Assembly (NCBI RefSeq): GCF_023278565.1
Contig: NC_064677.1
Location: 2,666,001-2,730,000 of the forward strand
DNA: 64,000 nucleotides
Reading direction: 5' to 3'
Source of the DNA: Colletotrichum lupini
Taxonomy: Eukaryota > Ascomycota > Sordariomycetes > Glomerellales > Glomerellaceae
Position numbers and translations under genes: made by a program. The notes under the pieces were generated by a model. That model did not search any database. It was not told where the DNA came from and saw only the letters and a list, made by a program, of their open reading frames with translations. Below are positions 48,201 to 58,246 of this stretch, in pieces (the stretch's first letter is position 1; every line of letters starts with the position of its first letter).

Positions 48201-48901
48201 ATACCCTTAATACGGGCCGGAACGTTATATTAAGTACTTATTATAAATATTATATAGCGTACGCGATTGTTAGGAAAGGGAGTATCCTATACGAAATTAT
48301 TAGTATATATACGTAAATAGTTAATACTAAAGAAAAAAGTAAATAAAAAGAATTAAATTATAAATAAGTATATATACGTAATTATACTTATAATTGCGCG
48401 TATATTAGCTTAAAAAGAAGCACAATTACTAATTAATAAAAATTATACTAATAATTACGTATAAAATTACCTAATTATACTTAATTAATATTTCTAATTA
48501 GTAAATTGCGAATATTATACTTATAATTGCGTATATAATTAGGTAATAGTAATAAAAATAAAATAGAAAAGGGTATAAAGTATAATAAGGCGAAATATAA
48601 TTATTAATAAGTAACTATAGGGGCGTAGGCGGATTACTTACTTTACTTAAGGAATATTAGGTTAGTTAAAAAAAAAGGGAAATTAATTAGTAATAGAAAT
48701 TAATAGGGAGGATATGCCCCCTAGCTACCCTACTTTCGCTAGGTAGCATAACTACCCTTACGTAACTATTATTACCTATAGTCGTAAGTAATTCTTTATA
48801 ATAATATACGGGATTTATTATAATATTTATTTATATATATAAGAAAGTCGCACTATTAATACTTAAAATTTACGGTGGCCGTAGGTCTATTAGAAAGAAC
48901 G
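45238..48901. other. RIP-degraded right flank, family not identified
   Basis: This 3.7 kb lies between the Gypsy insertion and the right terminal inverted repeat. It is as depleted in CpA and TpG as the Gypsy element. I found no reverse transcriptase, integrase or DDE motif on either strand. It contains an 18-bp perfect direct repeat (48381-48398 and 48514-48531) and an AT-rich hairpin (48466-48480 with 48531-48547). It may combine the body of the outer DNA transposon with further nested elements. Confidence 0.4.
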
Positions 48902-48932
48902 GTTTTGGCGGAGTGCCTCTTGCAGTCTGCCG
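48902..48932 (-). repeat. Right terminal inverted repeat
   Basis: This is the partner of 35965-35995 and is followed by TA. It keeps the un-RIPped bases at both mismatch positions. The sharp change to normal composition occurs exactly here. Confidence 0.85.
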
Positions 48933-51900
48933 TAGGGGGGATCCATCGGAGACTTGAGGAAGCACGATCAAAGGCTAAAAAAAGGGAAGAAGATGATTGG
49001 TGTAGCATTTCTCCAGAGGCTTGGATCAGGAAGAAAACGACGAGCAGATGAATGAAAAAGACTCATTGCCCAAAGGTCAAGAGTCGAGACCTCGGCGAAG
49101 CTCCGGCCAGATGATGGATCGTGGCAAACCGGTGAGTATCACCTGTCTCCAGTCAAGTGGGCTCATTGAGGGTTTTTGCCTCGTCTTCCGTGTTCTTGTC
49201 AGCTTGAGAGTCTCAAGTGCTCTCGTGAGAACTGAGCATCCCACGCCGGCGATGCAGACAATGCCGAATGGAGCAATTGAGCGAGAGCAGAGGTATTCCG
49301 CTTGGGTCAAACCCTGTGAACCACTTATTGCCTTTTGCTCTGTGGGATCATGTTCAATCCGCCAAGTCTCATCACTTGAACATATGATACTCAACTCGTG
49401 AATGATGATCCAACGTCTTCCCGAAAAGGTGTGCGATGCTGTCATCGGTGTGCGCGGTGACGATGACCGACGTACTGTACCTGCCAATACCTCCCATCTG
49501 CATGTGGTGTAGGCCGCGACCGAGTATTCGGGGCACCAAGCTGGACCGATCTGCTCCTTCGACTCCTAGACGTATCGCTAGCAGGCTGAGGAGGTGTCAC
49601 AAGTCAACCGTCGTCGGGAGTTTGTCGCCGCCGCGACGTCGCCCAACCCATGCTTCTCTGGCGAGTCAGGTTTCCCGACCTCTCTAGGTCGTTGATTTGG
49701 GGGTCCATGACCAGCTCTAGCAGCAGCAGGACGCTTAGAAGCGGCCAGGCGAGGGACATCGCAGACTTGGTACTGGTAGGGTGACATTTGGACGCGGTTG
49801 CTGGAGGGATCGGATCCCAGGTTGCAGCTCTGGGATGGGGGTTTTGCGAGTTTGGTCTGGATACAGCGGCCGGGTTGCGGGAGGGGAATAGGAAGAGTGG
49901 GATGGGGGCGGACTGTGGAATTGCTGGCCGAGAGGAGCGGGGTTCTCCATGCGCCCTCACAAGTTGACCGAGAGTTGCGCCGTCTAATTGGAGCCGTGGG
50001 CGCTCGCCGGCAGGTTGTACTCTGCCCAAGGACCTGTCCATCCCAAACACCTGTCGTTCCTCCTTGGCCCGGCTTGTCGATAATGGGAAACCCGGACGTC
50101 GTAGCTGCCACGGCATCTTGCAGTAGCAGAAAGTAGCCGTCCTATTAGTGAGGGGGGTTGACGCAGTACCTACACGTATTGGACCAGGTATTCCGCCGTA
50201 TTAGTGAAATTCTTCTGGAGGGAACCCATGCTTCTTGCTTAACCCCGATGACTTTGTGCATGGAGCGCCGATTTCGAAGCAAATCAGAGAGGCCAATTGA
50301 GCCAGTTGCACGACCAGGAGGGAAAGGGTTCGGACAAGGTTCAGGAACCGTTGTGATCTGCGGGGGGTCTGGTCCACGGTCCATGTCGGACCTGGGGGAG
50401 AAAGGAAACCAAGAATTGCTTTTTCCTCCCTCTTCTCGCGGGCCGCTACACAGGCACGCACCGTGGGCTGGCTGAATCTACTGGTCTGACGCAATGGCGT
50501 CGGAGATGAGGTGGGGTGTCGAAGCTGAGGACTGCTATTGTGAAGCTGAAGTAGCGTATTAGAACGAATAGTTAGGCTCAAGGTGTTGTTTGAGCATGAG
50601 CATACGGCGGGATTGAGGGGTTCAGCTGAGAGGATCAAATCCACAACTGCCGTGAATGCCACTGTCTGCAGACGTGTCATTGTCGAAGACCATCTTCAAG
50701 GACCTGTTCCATGACCTGACGTGTAGACCCGATTGAGCATACGGATGCTCAAAAGCGCGGTCGTCGTAAAACCCCCGCGGGGGTTGACAATGGTGAATCG
50801 TGATGGCCTTTTTTCCCTCTTCGTGTCTTTCAATCAGCAAGTCGATGCGCATGCCGAGGCCAGCCGCTGATATGCTGCTCCAGGCAATTGGGCGCTCATG
50901 TGCGTGTGTTGGTACAGTATCTATGGGAGAGACGCCCGTCAGCGTTGCTTCCCGTGTGGTGGTGAGAGTTGATATGTGAGAGGTGACGGGCGAGGTAGCA
51001 GCAGACCCCAAGTTGAGGTGAGGTGAGGTGAGGTACGTAGTAAAGGGCACGGAGAAGTGGCCGATGCACCCATCCATCATCCATGATCACCATCCCTTGC
51101 CTACCTCACAAAGCAACCTGGAAGCCAGGGCACCTCGTCGTCTTACATCATTTCCATCATGGTTTGATTTGGGAGGGGGCACAGAGTGGCAGAGGGTGAG
51201 AAGTTAGAACCGAAAGGGGAAATGGGAAACAAACGTGACTGCTTCACGAGTTACACAAGATGTAAGCGACTTCCCCAGTCGTTCCCCAAAGGTCATGGTC
51301 TAATGCAGGTTTTCCGTGCCTTGTCTTCCCATCTTGTCTGTCTATGGACTCAGAGAGAGGCTAGCAATGCCGTGTTCATATTCAGGGTACGGATACGCCT
51401 GCTTTTGATCCAAGGCCAAGGAGTTATTCTCTGGGGTTCTGTAGTCGCTGGCAACTAGCCAAAGCAAGAAGAAAGCAGGCATCTCGGCTACTACGCGAAC
51501 TACCAAGTAGTAAAGTACCGGAGAACCGCCCAGAGTTTGAGACCCCCACGCTCCCTATTCAACTAGTCTTATGCACGTCGCCCGAAACGGCACTTTGAAC
51601 CTTTTTCCTTCTGCAGTCTAGCTTCCAGCTCCGGCCGGTTCCTCTTCGTGTACTTCATTGCTGTCCTCCGTCCTTTGAGCAGTCTTCGGTAGGGTAGGTA
51701 GGTAGCTAGAGCAAGTCAAGGTGAGGACAAGGCTTCAAGAGTAGTCATCTTAACCGCTCGTTTGCCTGTCTGCCCCATGCCAACCCTGAACGACTCACGA
51801 CTTGGACATGGGCATGAACATGGGCATGGAGGTCACGGTCCAGCTGTCGCGATGGATGGCGAGATGCAAAGCCAGCATGGCGCGGCAAAGCCCAGTCTCA

Positions 51901-52348
51901 TCATTGGTGACACGATTTTACACTTTTGTTGACCATTCCGAGTCACCATTGTAGTGTCGCAATATCTGGCTCGGATGTCAAGGGCCAAAGTTAAAAAAAG
52001 AGAACAGAAAAAAAAAACGGGAACGCGAGGGTTAGGTTTTCTGATAGTGGAGAGAAGATTGGCAGCGGCTCAACTGTTGACTTACACGGGGTTTCCCATG
52101 TTTGAAATGGAGAGAGGGACCCCTTACCGAGGCGCATATGCCTACCTGACTCGAGAGCGCCCGCCGAACCGCGCTGTGTCTTCACTTCCTCACGGCCGAG
52201 GATGGAAAGTCGCGAGAAAGCGCCGCCGATGCCCGATGGAAGCACATCTCTTTACCTTTGACGCAACACCCGCAATCAGATAAGAAAAGAAAGAAGACAA
52301 TGTGAGACGAGATCTGAGTAGAAGTAGATCCCCGTGAAACTCCCAGCC

Positions 52349-52392
52349 AAAAAAAAAAAAAAAAGCATAACATCACGAAACCCCCCCCCCCC
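52349..52392. repeat. Poly-A and poly-C tracts
   Basis: A run of 16 A bases (52349-52364) is followed 16 bases later by 12 C bases (52381-52392). Such runs are prone to sequencing error, so lengths may be inexact. Confidence 0.9.
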
Positions 52393-53621
52393 ACCCGCTT
52401 CACCAATTTCGGTCTTACTCGCCGTGGACGCGGCGACAGCGGCGGCGGCGTTGAGGAGAGACAGGCTGGCCGTAGTGCAGATGCCCACTTCCCAAAGATG
52501 CAATCATGGGTCTTTCAAAACCTTGTACTTCCTTGAACCCCTGCTCAACCCCGCCATGTCATGCTGCCCATCTCCGCCCACACCCTTTTCCCTCTGACCT
52601 GCAGAACCAACGGAACAATACCCAGTAGCTCTCGGCGATGATGGGTAGGTAGCCGCGTGGGTTTTGGGTTCAAGACAATTGCGAGTGAAATCACACCGTC
52701 CTCGTCATAGTTCGAGACAATACGTTCCAAGACATGCCATTGTCCGCATATAGCCACGCACGAGCTAAGCTTCTCACGAGTTATCCCACGCACAGCACGT
52801 AATGTGGTACAAGATAGACGATGGGTTCTTTCATGTATCACATTCGAATCTACGGGTATAGCCCTCATTCGAAGTCAGCGTCGTCAGGTCAAGACTCGGC
52901 TTTTGCCGGTGTACTGGCCGAGTCTGGCCGTCTTTGAGAAGTGACGATATAAGTGAGATATAGAGGATATCGTCGAACCAGAAGAGAGCACGGCAGCAAA
53001 AAAAAACTGCGACTGGACGGAAACGATACAACCTTTGACGGAATATTCCACTCGACAGTCTCCACAGAGGGTCATGATCCTTCAATGGATTCACGGGAAC
53101 GCGGTCGATCCCCGAACCCAGAACCGGTGATAGCCACAACAAATGATGTTTCGTCAAACCAACGAGATATGAGGAAATTAAATCACGAAATGCCATCCGC
53201 CATCTCGGCGCAAAATCACCGAATCGTCGTCACTACCCCCCCTGGGGCCCTGGCTCCAAAAAGCACAGGCTTTCAAGTTTCAACGCTACTGTGACATTAC
53301 GGACCTCACCTTATCTGCAACCCCCTCCAGGCCCTCCAGTGGCCCGGAATATCGCGGCAAGAAAAATGAACTACGGGCAGTGAGCAGGCAAAGCCGCAAA
53401 ACCCATGTTTTTTTCCCTTTCCATGCTCAGGCTCAGTGCCCATCTGGCTCCGTCCCGTCTCGTCTCATCTCAGCCCCCCTTCCTCCCACATACTGCGTGA
53501 AGTACATTTCCTTACAGCTTATCTTGCTGTGTAGACTAGGTACCGTGCTCGTCGGCATGTAGACGCACAGATCGTGCTCTAGTGCGCTTTTTGGGACGGC
53601 CGCCGCCGCCGCAGAAAGTAC

Positions 53622-53645
53622 GCTGCTGCTGCTGCTGCTGCTGCT
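53622..53645. repeat. GCT trinucleotide repeat
   Basis: About eight perfect GCT units lie in non-coding DNA, directly after a short GCC run at 53,601-53,612. Confidence 0.9.
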
Positions 53646-54595
53646 TCTGCTGCAGCACCACGCCGCACTCCTACGTACCAAGGCCCATGTGCTTTCTCTT
53701 CCTTCTCTTGAACACCCCTCCCACCCCTCCCCTCACCTCATTTGGGCTGTAAATGTATCATGCCCAGCCTGAGGTGAGAAGTAGGTGCCAAAAGTAAGTA
53801 GGTAGGCAACCCCCAAAATCAAAAGTGAGTACGGAGTAGTGCCCAGCTTCTGTTGCCTTGCCTTACCCTGCCCACCTTGGACAGTAGCTCGTCTTCAGGG
53901 TCCTCCCATACGAACCTAATTCCTCTTTTCCCCTTCCAACGTCTCCTCTCGTGCACTTCCTTTTAACCTTTCCCCATCCCCCTTCCCTTTTCCCTAGTTT
54001 TCACTTTTGGGGATTCTCTCTCCCTTTGTTCATTTTCCCGGCTTACACATTTCCTCTACCTTGCCTTGGTAAAGCCTCCCAGTCCTCTTCCTTTTCTTAA
54101 CACCACCAAGGCATCTGGTTCCCCGCAAACCCATCCGTAAATCAGACGCAAGGGGAATTACAACATCAGAGAAAGAGAGATAACAAGAGACGACTCCCCT
54201 GTCAGCCTACGACTACCGAAAGCTTAAACTTTTCCAACGACTCTTGGACTTTTCAAGAGGGCCCAAAAGAGAGAAAAAGAAAAAAAAGACAGACATCGGA
54301 CCCCGCCGGTTGTGACCAAGGAAACTCCCAACGACACCCGAACCCCCGAGCAGCGTACACTCCGTATGAAAAGATCAAACCGAAGCCGGCTGCAGGAACA
54401 CCTTTAGTCGCCCCCGTCCCCCTCCGATATCATCCCCGGTGCGCGCGCAAACTTTCAACAACCCACCCGTGCACCGGCGCATCGAGCCTGCTATTTCTTC
54501 CTCTTGTCTTTCCCTTTTTCTCGTCAAGAGAACTGTGGCGCACGGGAAAGCATTCTTCTGGCTCTCCAACTGCCATCAGAAGTTTTCGCGTCACA

Positions 54596-56085
54596 ATGAA
54601 TGCCCAGGTCTCGTTTCTCGTAAGTTTCCCCAACATCCTGTGTCACTCATTGCCCCCCTCCATCTCCATACTGCGCACACGACACCCACACACGACCGCA
54701 ACACGGGAATGAATCTCTAAAGAGTCACCAAAATGCGGGGCTCTTTACTTCGTCCCACTGCAACGCTGTGTCCCGTCACCGTCGCCGCCGCCCCGAGTTG
54801 CACATTGCTCTCGGAGCCAAAGCAGATAATGACACACACAAAATGTCTTGGTCCTTGCAGACCTCTGTGACTCTATCGTGCTTCTCAACTAACACCGCAT
54901 TTGCGCTCCCTGCAGGATGGCCACTACACCCTTATTCACATCCCCCTCGACCTGTACTCGGTACTCCTGCAGCCCATTCTCCGCGTCCTTCTCCCGCAGA
55001 CCCAGACCCTCAAGGCGTCAAAAGGAGAGCCGGAACATGAATTAGAAGGGCTCAACGCCGAGAGCCAACATGGCTTCCTCAACATTAGCGTCACCCCCAT
55101 GGAGTGCTCCATCGTCTGCCACAGCTCCTGGGCCAAGAACGTTTTTGAGCCGGCCATCCAGGATCTCCCAAAAGACTTGGCCAAGTCCGTATCAATATCC
55201 AAAGACACTTACCTCGTGCTCTCCGTCATCAGCGCCGGCATGGATGCTGCTGGTCGTGTCATGGAACTGACCTCTCCCCTCGCTCTCGCCGGGATTCCCA
55301 TCTTCTTCATCACCACCTATTACTCCGACTTCATCCTCGTCCCCAGCAAGGATAGGCAGACGGTTGTAAAGGCCCTTCTCGCCCGCGGCTTCGAACTCGC
55401 CGACAACGACTCCAACTTTGTCAGCCCCGCCGCCTCGATACACTCCCGCGGACCGAGCCAGACCAACGGCAGCAACGGCACCGGGGCCCCGCCGCTGACC
55501 CCGCCACCCTCCACCATCGCCGAGCTGCAGGTCCGCACCTTTGACCTGCTCAAGAAGCGCAGCGTCGCCCCCTACGTCGAGGACAACCTCCTCCTGGTCC
55601 AGTGCTCCGGCCGCGAAACCTCCCAGCTCGGCGGCGAGCTCTCCCACACCCAGCGGCCCTCGCTCAGCCGCCAGGTGACCGGCAACAGCCACCGACAAAC
55701 CTGGCTCGACAACATCGACGCGAAGCTCTACACGGCCATGATCTCCGCCCTGGCCGCGCGCCCGCGCTTCCTCTCCATCACCCTCGCCCAGGAGGACCCG
55801 CCTTCCTTGCTGCTCGACAAGTCGCTGCTCGGCCTCTTTGGCGACTCCCTCGTCGGCGACACCAAGACGAACCTGACGCCCATCTTCTTGGACCTCGAGA
55901 GCCTGCCGTTCGAGGCTACGGGCATCGTATGCGGCGTGGCGGGGACCCTGGTGCAGGATATGCGCACGGGAGACAGCGCGGGGCTGTCGTACCTCTCCAC
56001 CGCCCGGGCCGGGGCCGTCATTCTCGATTGCGAGCAGTCGATACTCGCGCTCGAGATCCTCAAGCCCAAGCTCTTCAAGGCCTGA
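54596..56085 (+). CDS. ACT-domain CASTOR-like protein (2 exons, 397 aa)
   Basis: Exons are 54596-54619 (eight codons, MNAQVSFL) and 54916-56085, separated by a 296-bp intron with donor GTAAGT and acceptor CTGCAG. The join reads SFLDGHYTLIHIPLDLYSVL, a coherent first strand and helix. The protein belongs to the group with CASTOR/GATS-type tandem ACT domains; the animal CASTOR1 protein binds arginine and regulates mTORC1. An N-terminal module contains the typical CASTOR_N core ISKDTYLVLSVIS, MELTSPLALAGIPIFFITTY and YSDFILVPSKDRQTVVKALL. A low-complexity Ser/Pro linker spans roughly residues 200-235, and a second module ends LSYLSTARAGAVILDCEQSI. Whether the fungal protein senses arginine is not shown. 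No signal or membrane segment exists. It converges on the YIH1 homologue 528 bp away. Confidence 0.85.
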
Positions 56086-56613
56086 TTTGACATTTGATTG
56101 TGCAATACAGGAGGAGGAAACAACTGCATTGCGGAGATATCTGCCAGATGGGGAATCCTTTTAAAGGAAAGAATCAGAGGGACCACTACGAGTTTTCCAC
56201 ACGTTTCGAGATCTGACGAAGTTGCATGAAGGGAACGATTGTACTAGCATGGAACTGATATAGGCGGGTTGGCAATCTGTCGTTTTTGTGAAAATTTTCG
56301 CGCGCGCGAATTTGGTTTGGCATATTGGCGTTTTACGGAGGGCGGCTCTCTGTTGTTCGATACCAATTTTTGTATGTCTTGTCTTGCGAGAGAACGGGAC
56401 CAATGTCGGTCCCAAAACTCAACCCGAAGCGATTTGTTCTCCACTTCTTTGGTATCCCCTCTGTGACATCTACAATGCCTATCTTGACGCGGGCAGCTCA
56501 TGAAGCTCTCCGGCGACGTCCTTCCGCCATTCGGTCTATGACCGACCTCGGTTTCCCCGCCTACATCAATGCTAGAAGTGACATGATAGGCGATCCTCTA
56601 TATCCAGAGTCCC
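56086..56613. other. Convergent 3' region
   Basis: This lies between the stop codons of the ACT-domain gene and the YIH1 homologue. It holds both 3' ends, and I see no further gene. Confidence 0.6.
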
Positions 56614-57495
56614 TCACTTGCCATGCCCCTTCTTCTTCCCCTGCCCCGCCTCCTCCGCCCACCCAGCCTTGACAAACGCATCCCTCGCCGTGCTATTAAT
56701 CAGCGCGAACCGCCTCGGCCCCAGCTTCTGCCCGCCGTACCACCTCGTCACGACGACCATGACGTCCCACAGGTCCATGAGCTGCATCAGGTGCAGCAGC
56801 CGCCCGCCCGCCGCCGTCTCGCCGTCGTCGTCGCAGTCTTGGAAGCTCGTGCCGTTGGGCCCGCGGATGCGCCACGCCGTCATGTTGTGGCTTGCGCTGC
56901 GCACCTTTTTGTCCGTGGCGACGAGGTGCTGGACGTAACTTGCGGCCTGCTCGGGGGACGTCACGGGCGCGGCGCGCGCGAGGAAGACGGATTTGAGTTC
57001 GACGAAGGGGTCGGAGACGATCCAAGGGGGTTCCTCTAGCATGTAGGAAGGCAGAGAGTCAGCTTCTTGGTTCTGGTTCTGGTTCCCGTGCTCTCCATCA
57101 AGCCGTGTCGTCGATGCCGACGCCGGTGGAGAGTGTGGGTTGGTGGGTGGTCCTGACGGCTCAGCTTCCGAAACTTCCTCCACGCGTCGGGAGAACTCCT
57201 CCACGGCGTCGAAGAGACAGACAGCGCCCGGCTGGTAGACGGCGGCGACGGCCTCGCGGAAGAGCAGCAGGTCGCGGGCGCCGACGCCGCGGGGCGCGTT
57301 CTCGCCGGCGCTGTGGGTGCCGAGGATCTCTGGCGGCACGTCCGGGTACGAGTCGGCGAAGCGGAGGGTGAGCGAGGAGGCACCCGGGCCGCCGGGAAGC
57401 GTGAGAACATAGTTGTCTGGTGGTGTGTGGCGGAGGGTGTCGTCTCCGTAGATTGAGTTGAGGGCTTTTATCTCGTCTCTGAGATCGTCTGACAT
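56614..57495 (-). CDS. YIH1: YIH1/IMPACT homologue (293 aa)
   Basis: This is a single-exon gene. Yih1 (IMPACT in mammals) competes with the kinase Gcn2 for its activator Gcn1 and so dampens the general amino-acid-control response; it also binds actin. An RWD domain fills about residues 1-110, opening with LRDEIKALNSIYGDD and including the RWD hallmark YPDVPPEI. A Pro/Ser/Asn/Gln-rich linker covers about 110-155. The ancient UPF0029/IMPACT domain follows from about 160 and shows KSVFLARAAPVTSPEQAASY, HNMTAWRI, the DDGETAAGGRLLHLM motif and the family signature VVVTRWYGGQKLGPRRF. The start at 57495 is the first ATG in frame and lies directly before the RWD domain. The length suits fungal Yih1. 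It is a convergent neighbour of the ACT-domain gene. Confidence 0.95.
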   Translation of the reverse strand: MSDDLRDEIKALNSIYGDDTLRHTPPDNYVLTLPGGPGASSLTLRFADSYPDVPPEILGTHSAGENAPRGVGARDLLLFREAVAAVYQPGAVCLFDAVEEFSRRVEEVSEAEPSGPPTNPHSPPASASTTRLDGEHGNQNQNQEADSLPSYMLEEPPWIVSDPFVELKSVFLARAAPVTSPEQAASYVQHLVATDKKVRSASHNMTAWRIRGPNGTSFQDCDDDGETAAGGRLLHLMQLMDLWDVMVVVTRWYGGQKLGPRRFALINSTARDAFVKAGWAEEAGQGKKKGHGK

Positions 57496-58246
57496 TGTTG
57501 TGTGTGCGTGTGTGGTATGAGGTGTGTGGCGTACCTCTTGATGGGGGATATGATAACGGTTATGTGAGGTTGTTGGTTGATGAGAGGGGGGTTTTGTGGT
57601 TGCTACTCTCGTGAGATGAGTGCCGTCTTATTTCGATTTTCTCATCCTATAAGCATACGACTTTTCAAAGGTTTTCATATATATAAAGGAAGTCTGTGTA
57701 TGATCGTCAATGCTGAGGTTGAAGATGAAATTGAGAGAAAGTTACATTGAAGTCATCCAATGCTCCCCACCTCCAATCATCTCATGATGTGGGGCCGTCC
57801 GACGTCGAAGGCCCGAGCTCCGCAAATACTCCACTCACGTTGACCTCAGTGCTCACTCACACTGGATGAACCTCACAATCTCACAGCTGCAGCTGAATGT
57901 GGTATCGTCGTGGCAAGCGCTGACCAGGGACACACGGTACAGACGGGGCGGCTGGCGCAAGCGGAACTTGATGCCGGTGCCAGCCTATCACAGGCAATTT
58001 TGATTGCAGCTCTGCAAGCTAGCTGTCTAGGTAAGATGGGCAAGATGGCGCCTCTTCATGTCTCAACATTGGCCTCGCCCCTTGACTTGAACTACACAGT
58101 GACATCTAAACGGCTTCTGGACAGAAAGCGTCTTCTCATTCTGGACTTGAATTCGGAGTATTGTATTAGCAAATCCATGGACGGGACCAGACTTCCACCA
58201 ACGTAGACGACTGTTTTGCAGACGACTGATTACCTAGTCAGCAAAC
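57496..58246. promoter_or_regulatory. Divergent promoter of YIH1 and the HET gene
   Basis: The two start codons face away from each other across 751 bp. The stretch has no supportable gene; the frame at 57,910-58,206 has no recognisable domain. A TATATATAAAG box-like sequence lies near 57,678-57,689. I can name no factor site. Confidence 0.45.

Larger units (their letters stand above)
35965..48932. mobile_element. RIP-degraded composite: TIR DNA transposon carrying nested elements
   Basis: The AT-rich block begins and ends with 31-bp inverted repeats (35965-35995 and 48902-48932) that start CGGCAGACT and end inward with CCGCYAAAAC. Each is flanked outside by TA (35963-35964 and 48933-48934), the target duplication of Tc1/mariner-type (including Fot/pogo) elements. 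The two repeats differ at two positions, and both differences are CpA-to-TpA changes in the left copy. Inside, CpA and TpG are nearly absent while CG, CC and CT survive, which is the pattern left by RIP on both strands. The outer element has been enlarged by a Gypsy retrotransposon at 37192-45232 and perhaps others. I could not identify its own transposase. Fot/pogo elements are usually about 2 kb, so 4.9 kb of non-Gypsy DNA suggests more insertions. Confidence 0.75.
48935..54595. other. 5.7 kb gene-free stretch right of the transposon block
   Basis: Base composition is normal and CA/TG dinucleotides are common, so this is not RIP-degraded. Open frames of 60-180 codons overlap on both strands (for example 49,578-50,116 and 50,622-51,080), but none has a domain or splice support. 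It contains GAGGT repeats around 51,015, a poly-A plus poly-C tract (52,349-52,392) and a GCT repeat (53,622-53,645). The last 600 bp are pyrimidine-rich and probably form the promoter and leader of the ACT-domain gene. Confidence 0.5.

Noticed and set aside
49578..50116. Overlapping minus-strand frames with a hydrophobic stretch (MSLAWPLLSVLLLLELV) resembling a signal peptide
   Set aside because: The remainder is low-complexity, two phases overlap, and there is no splice continuation or recognisable domain.
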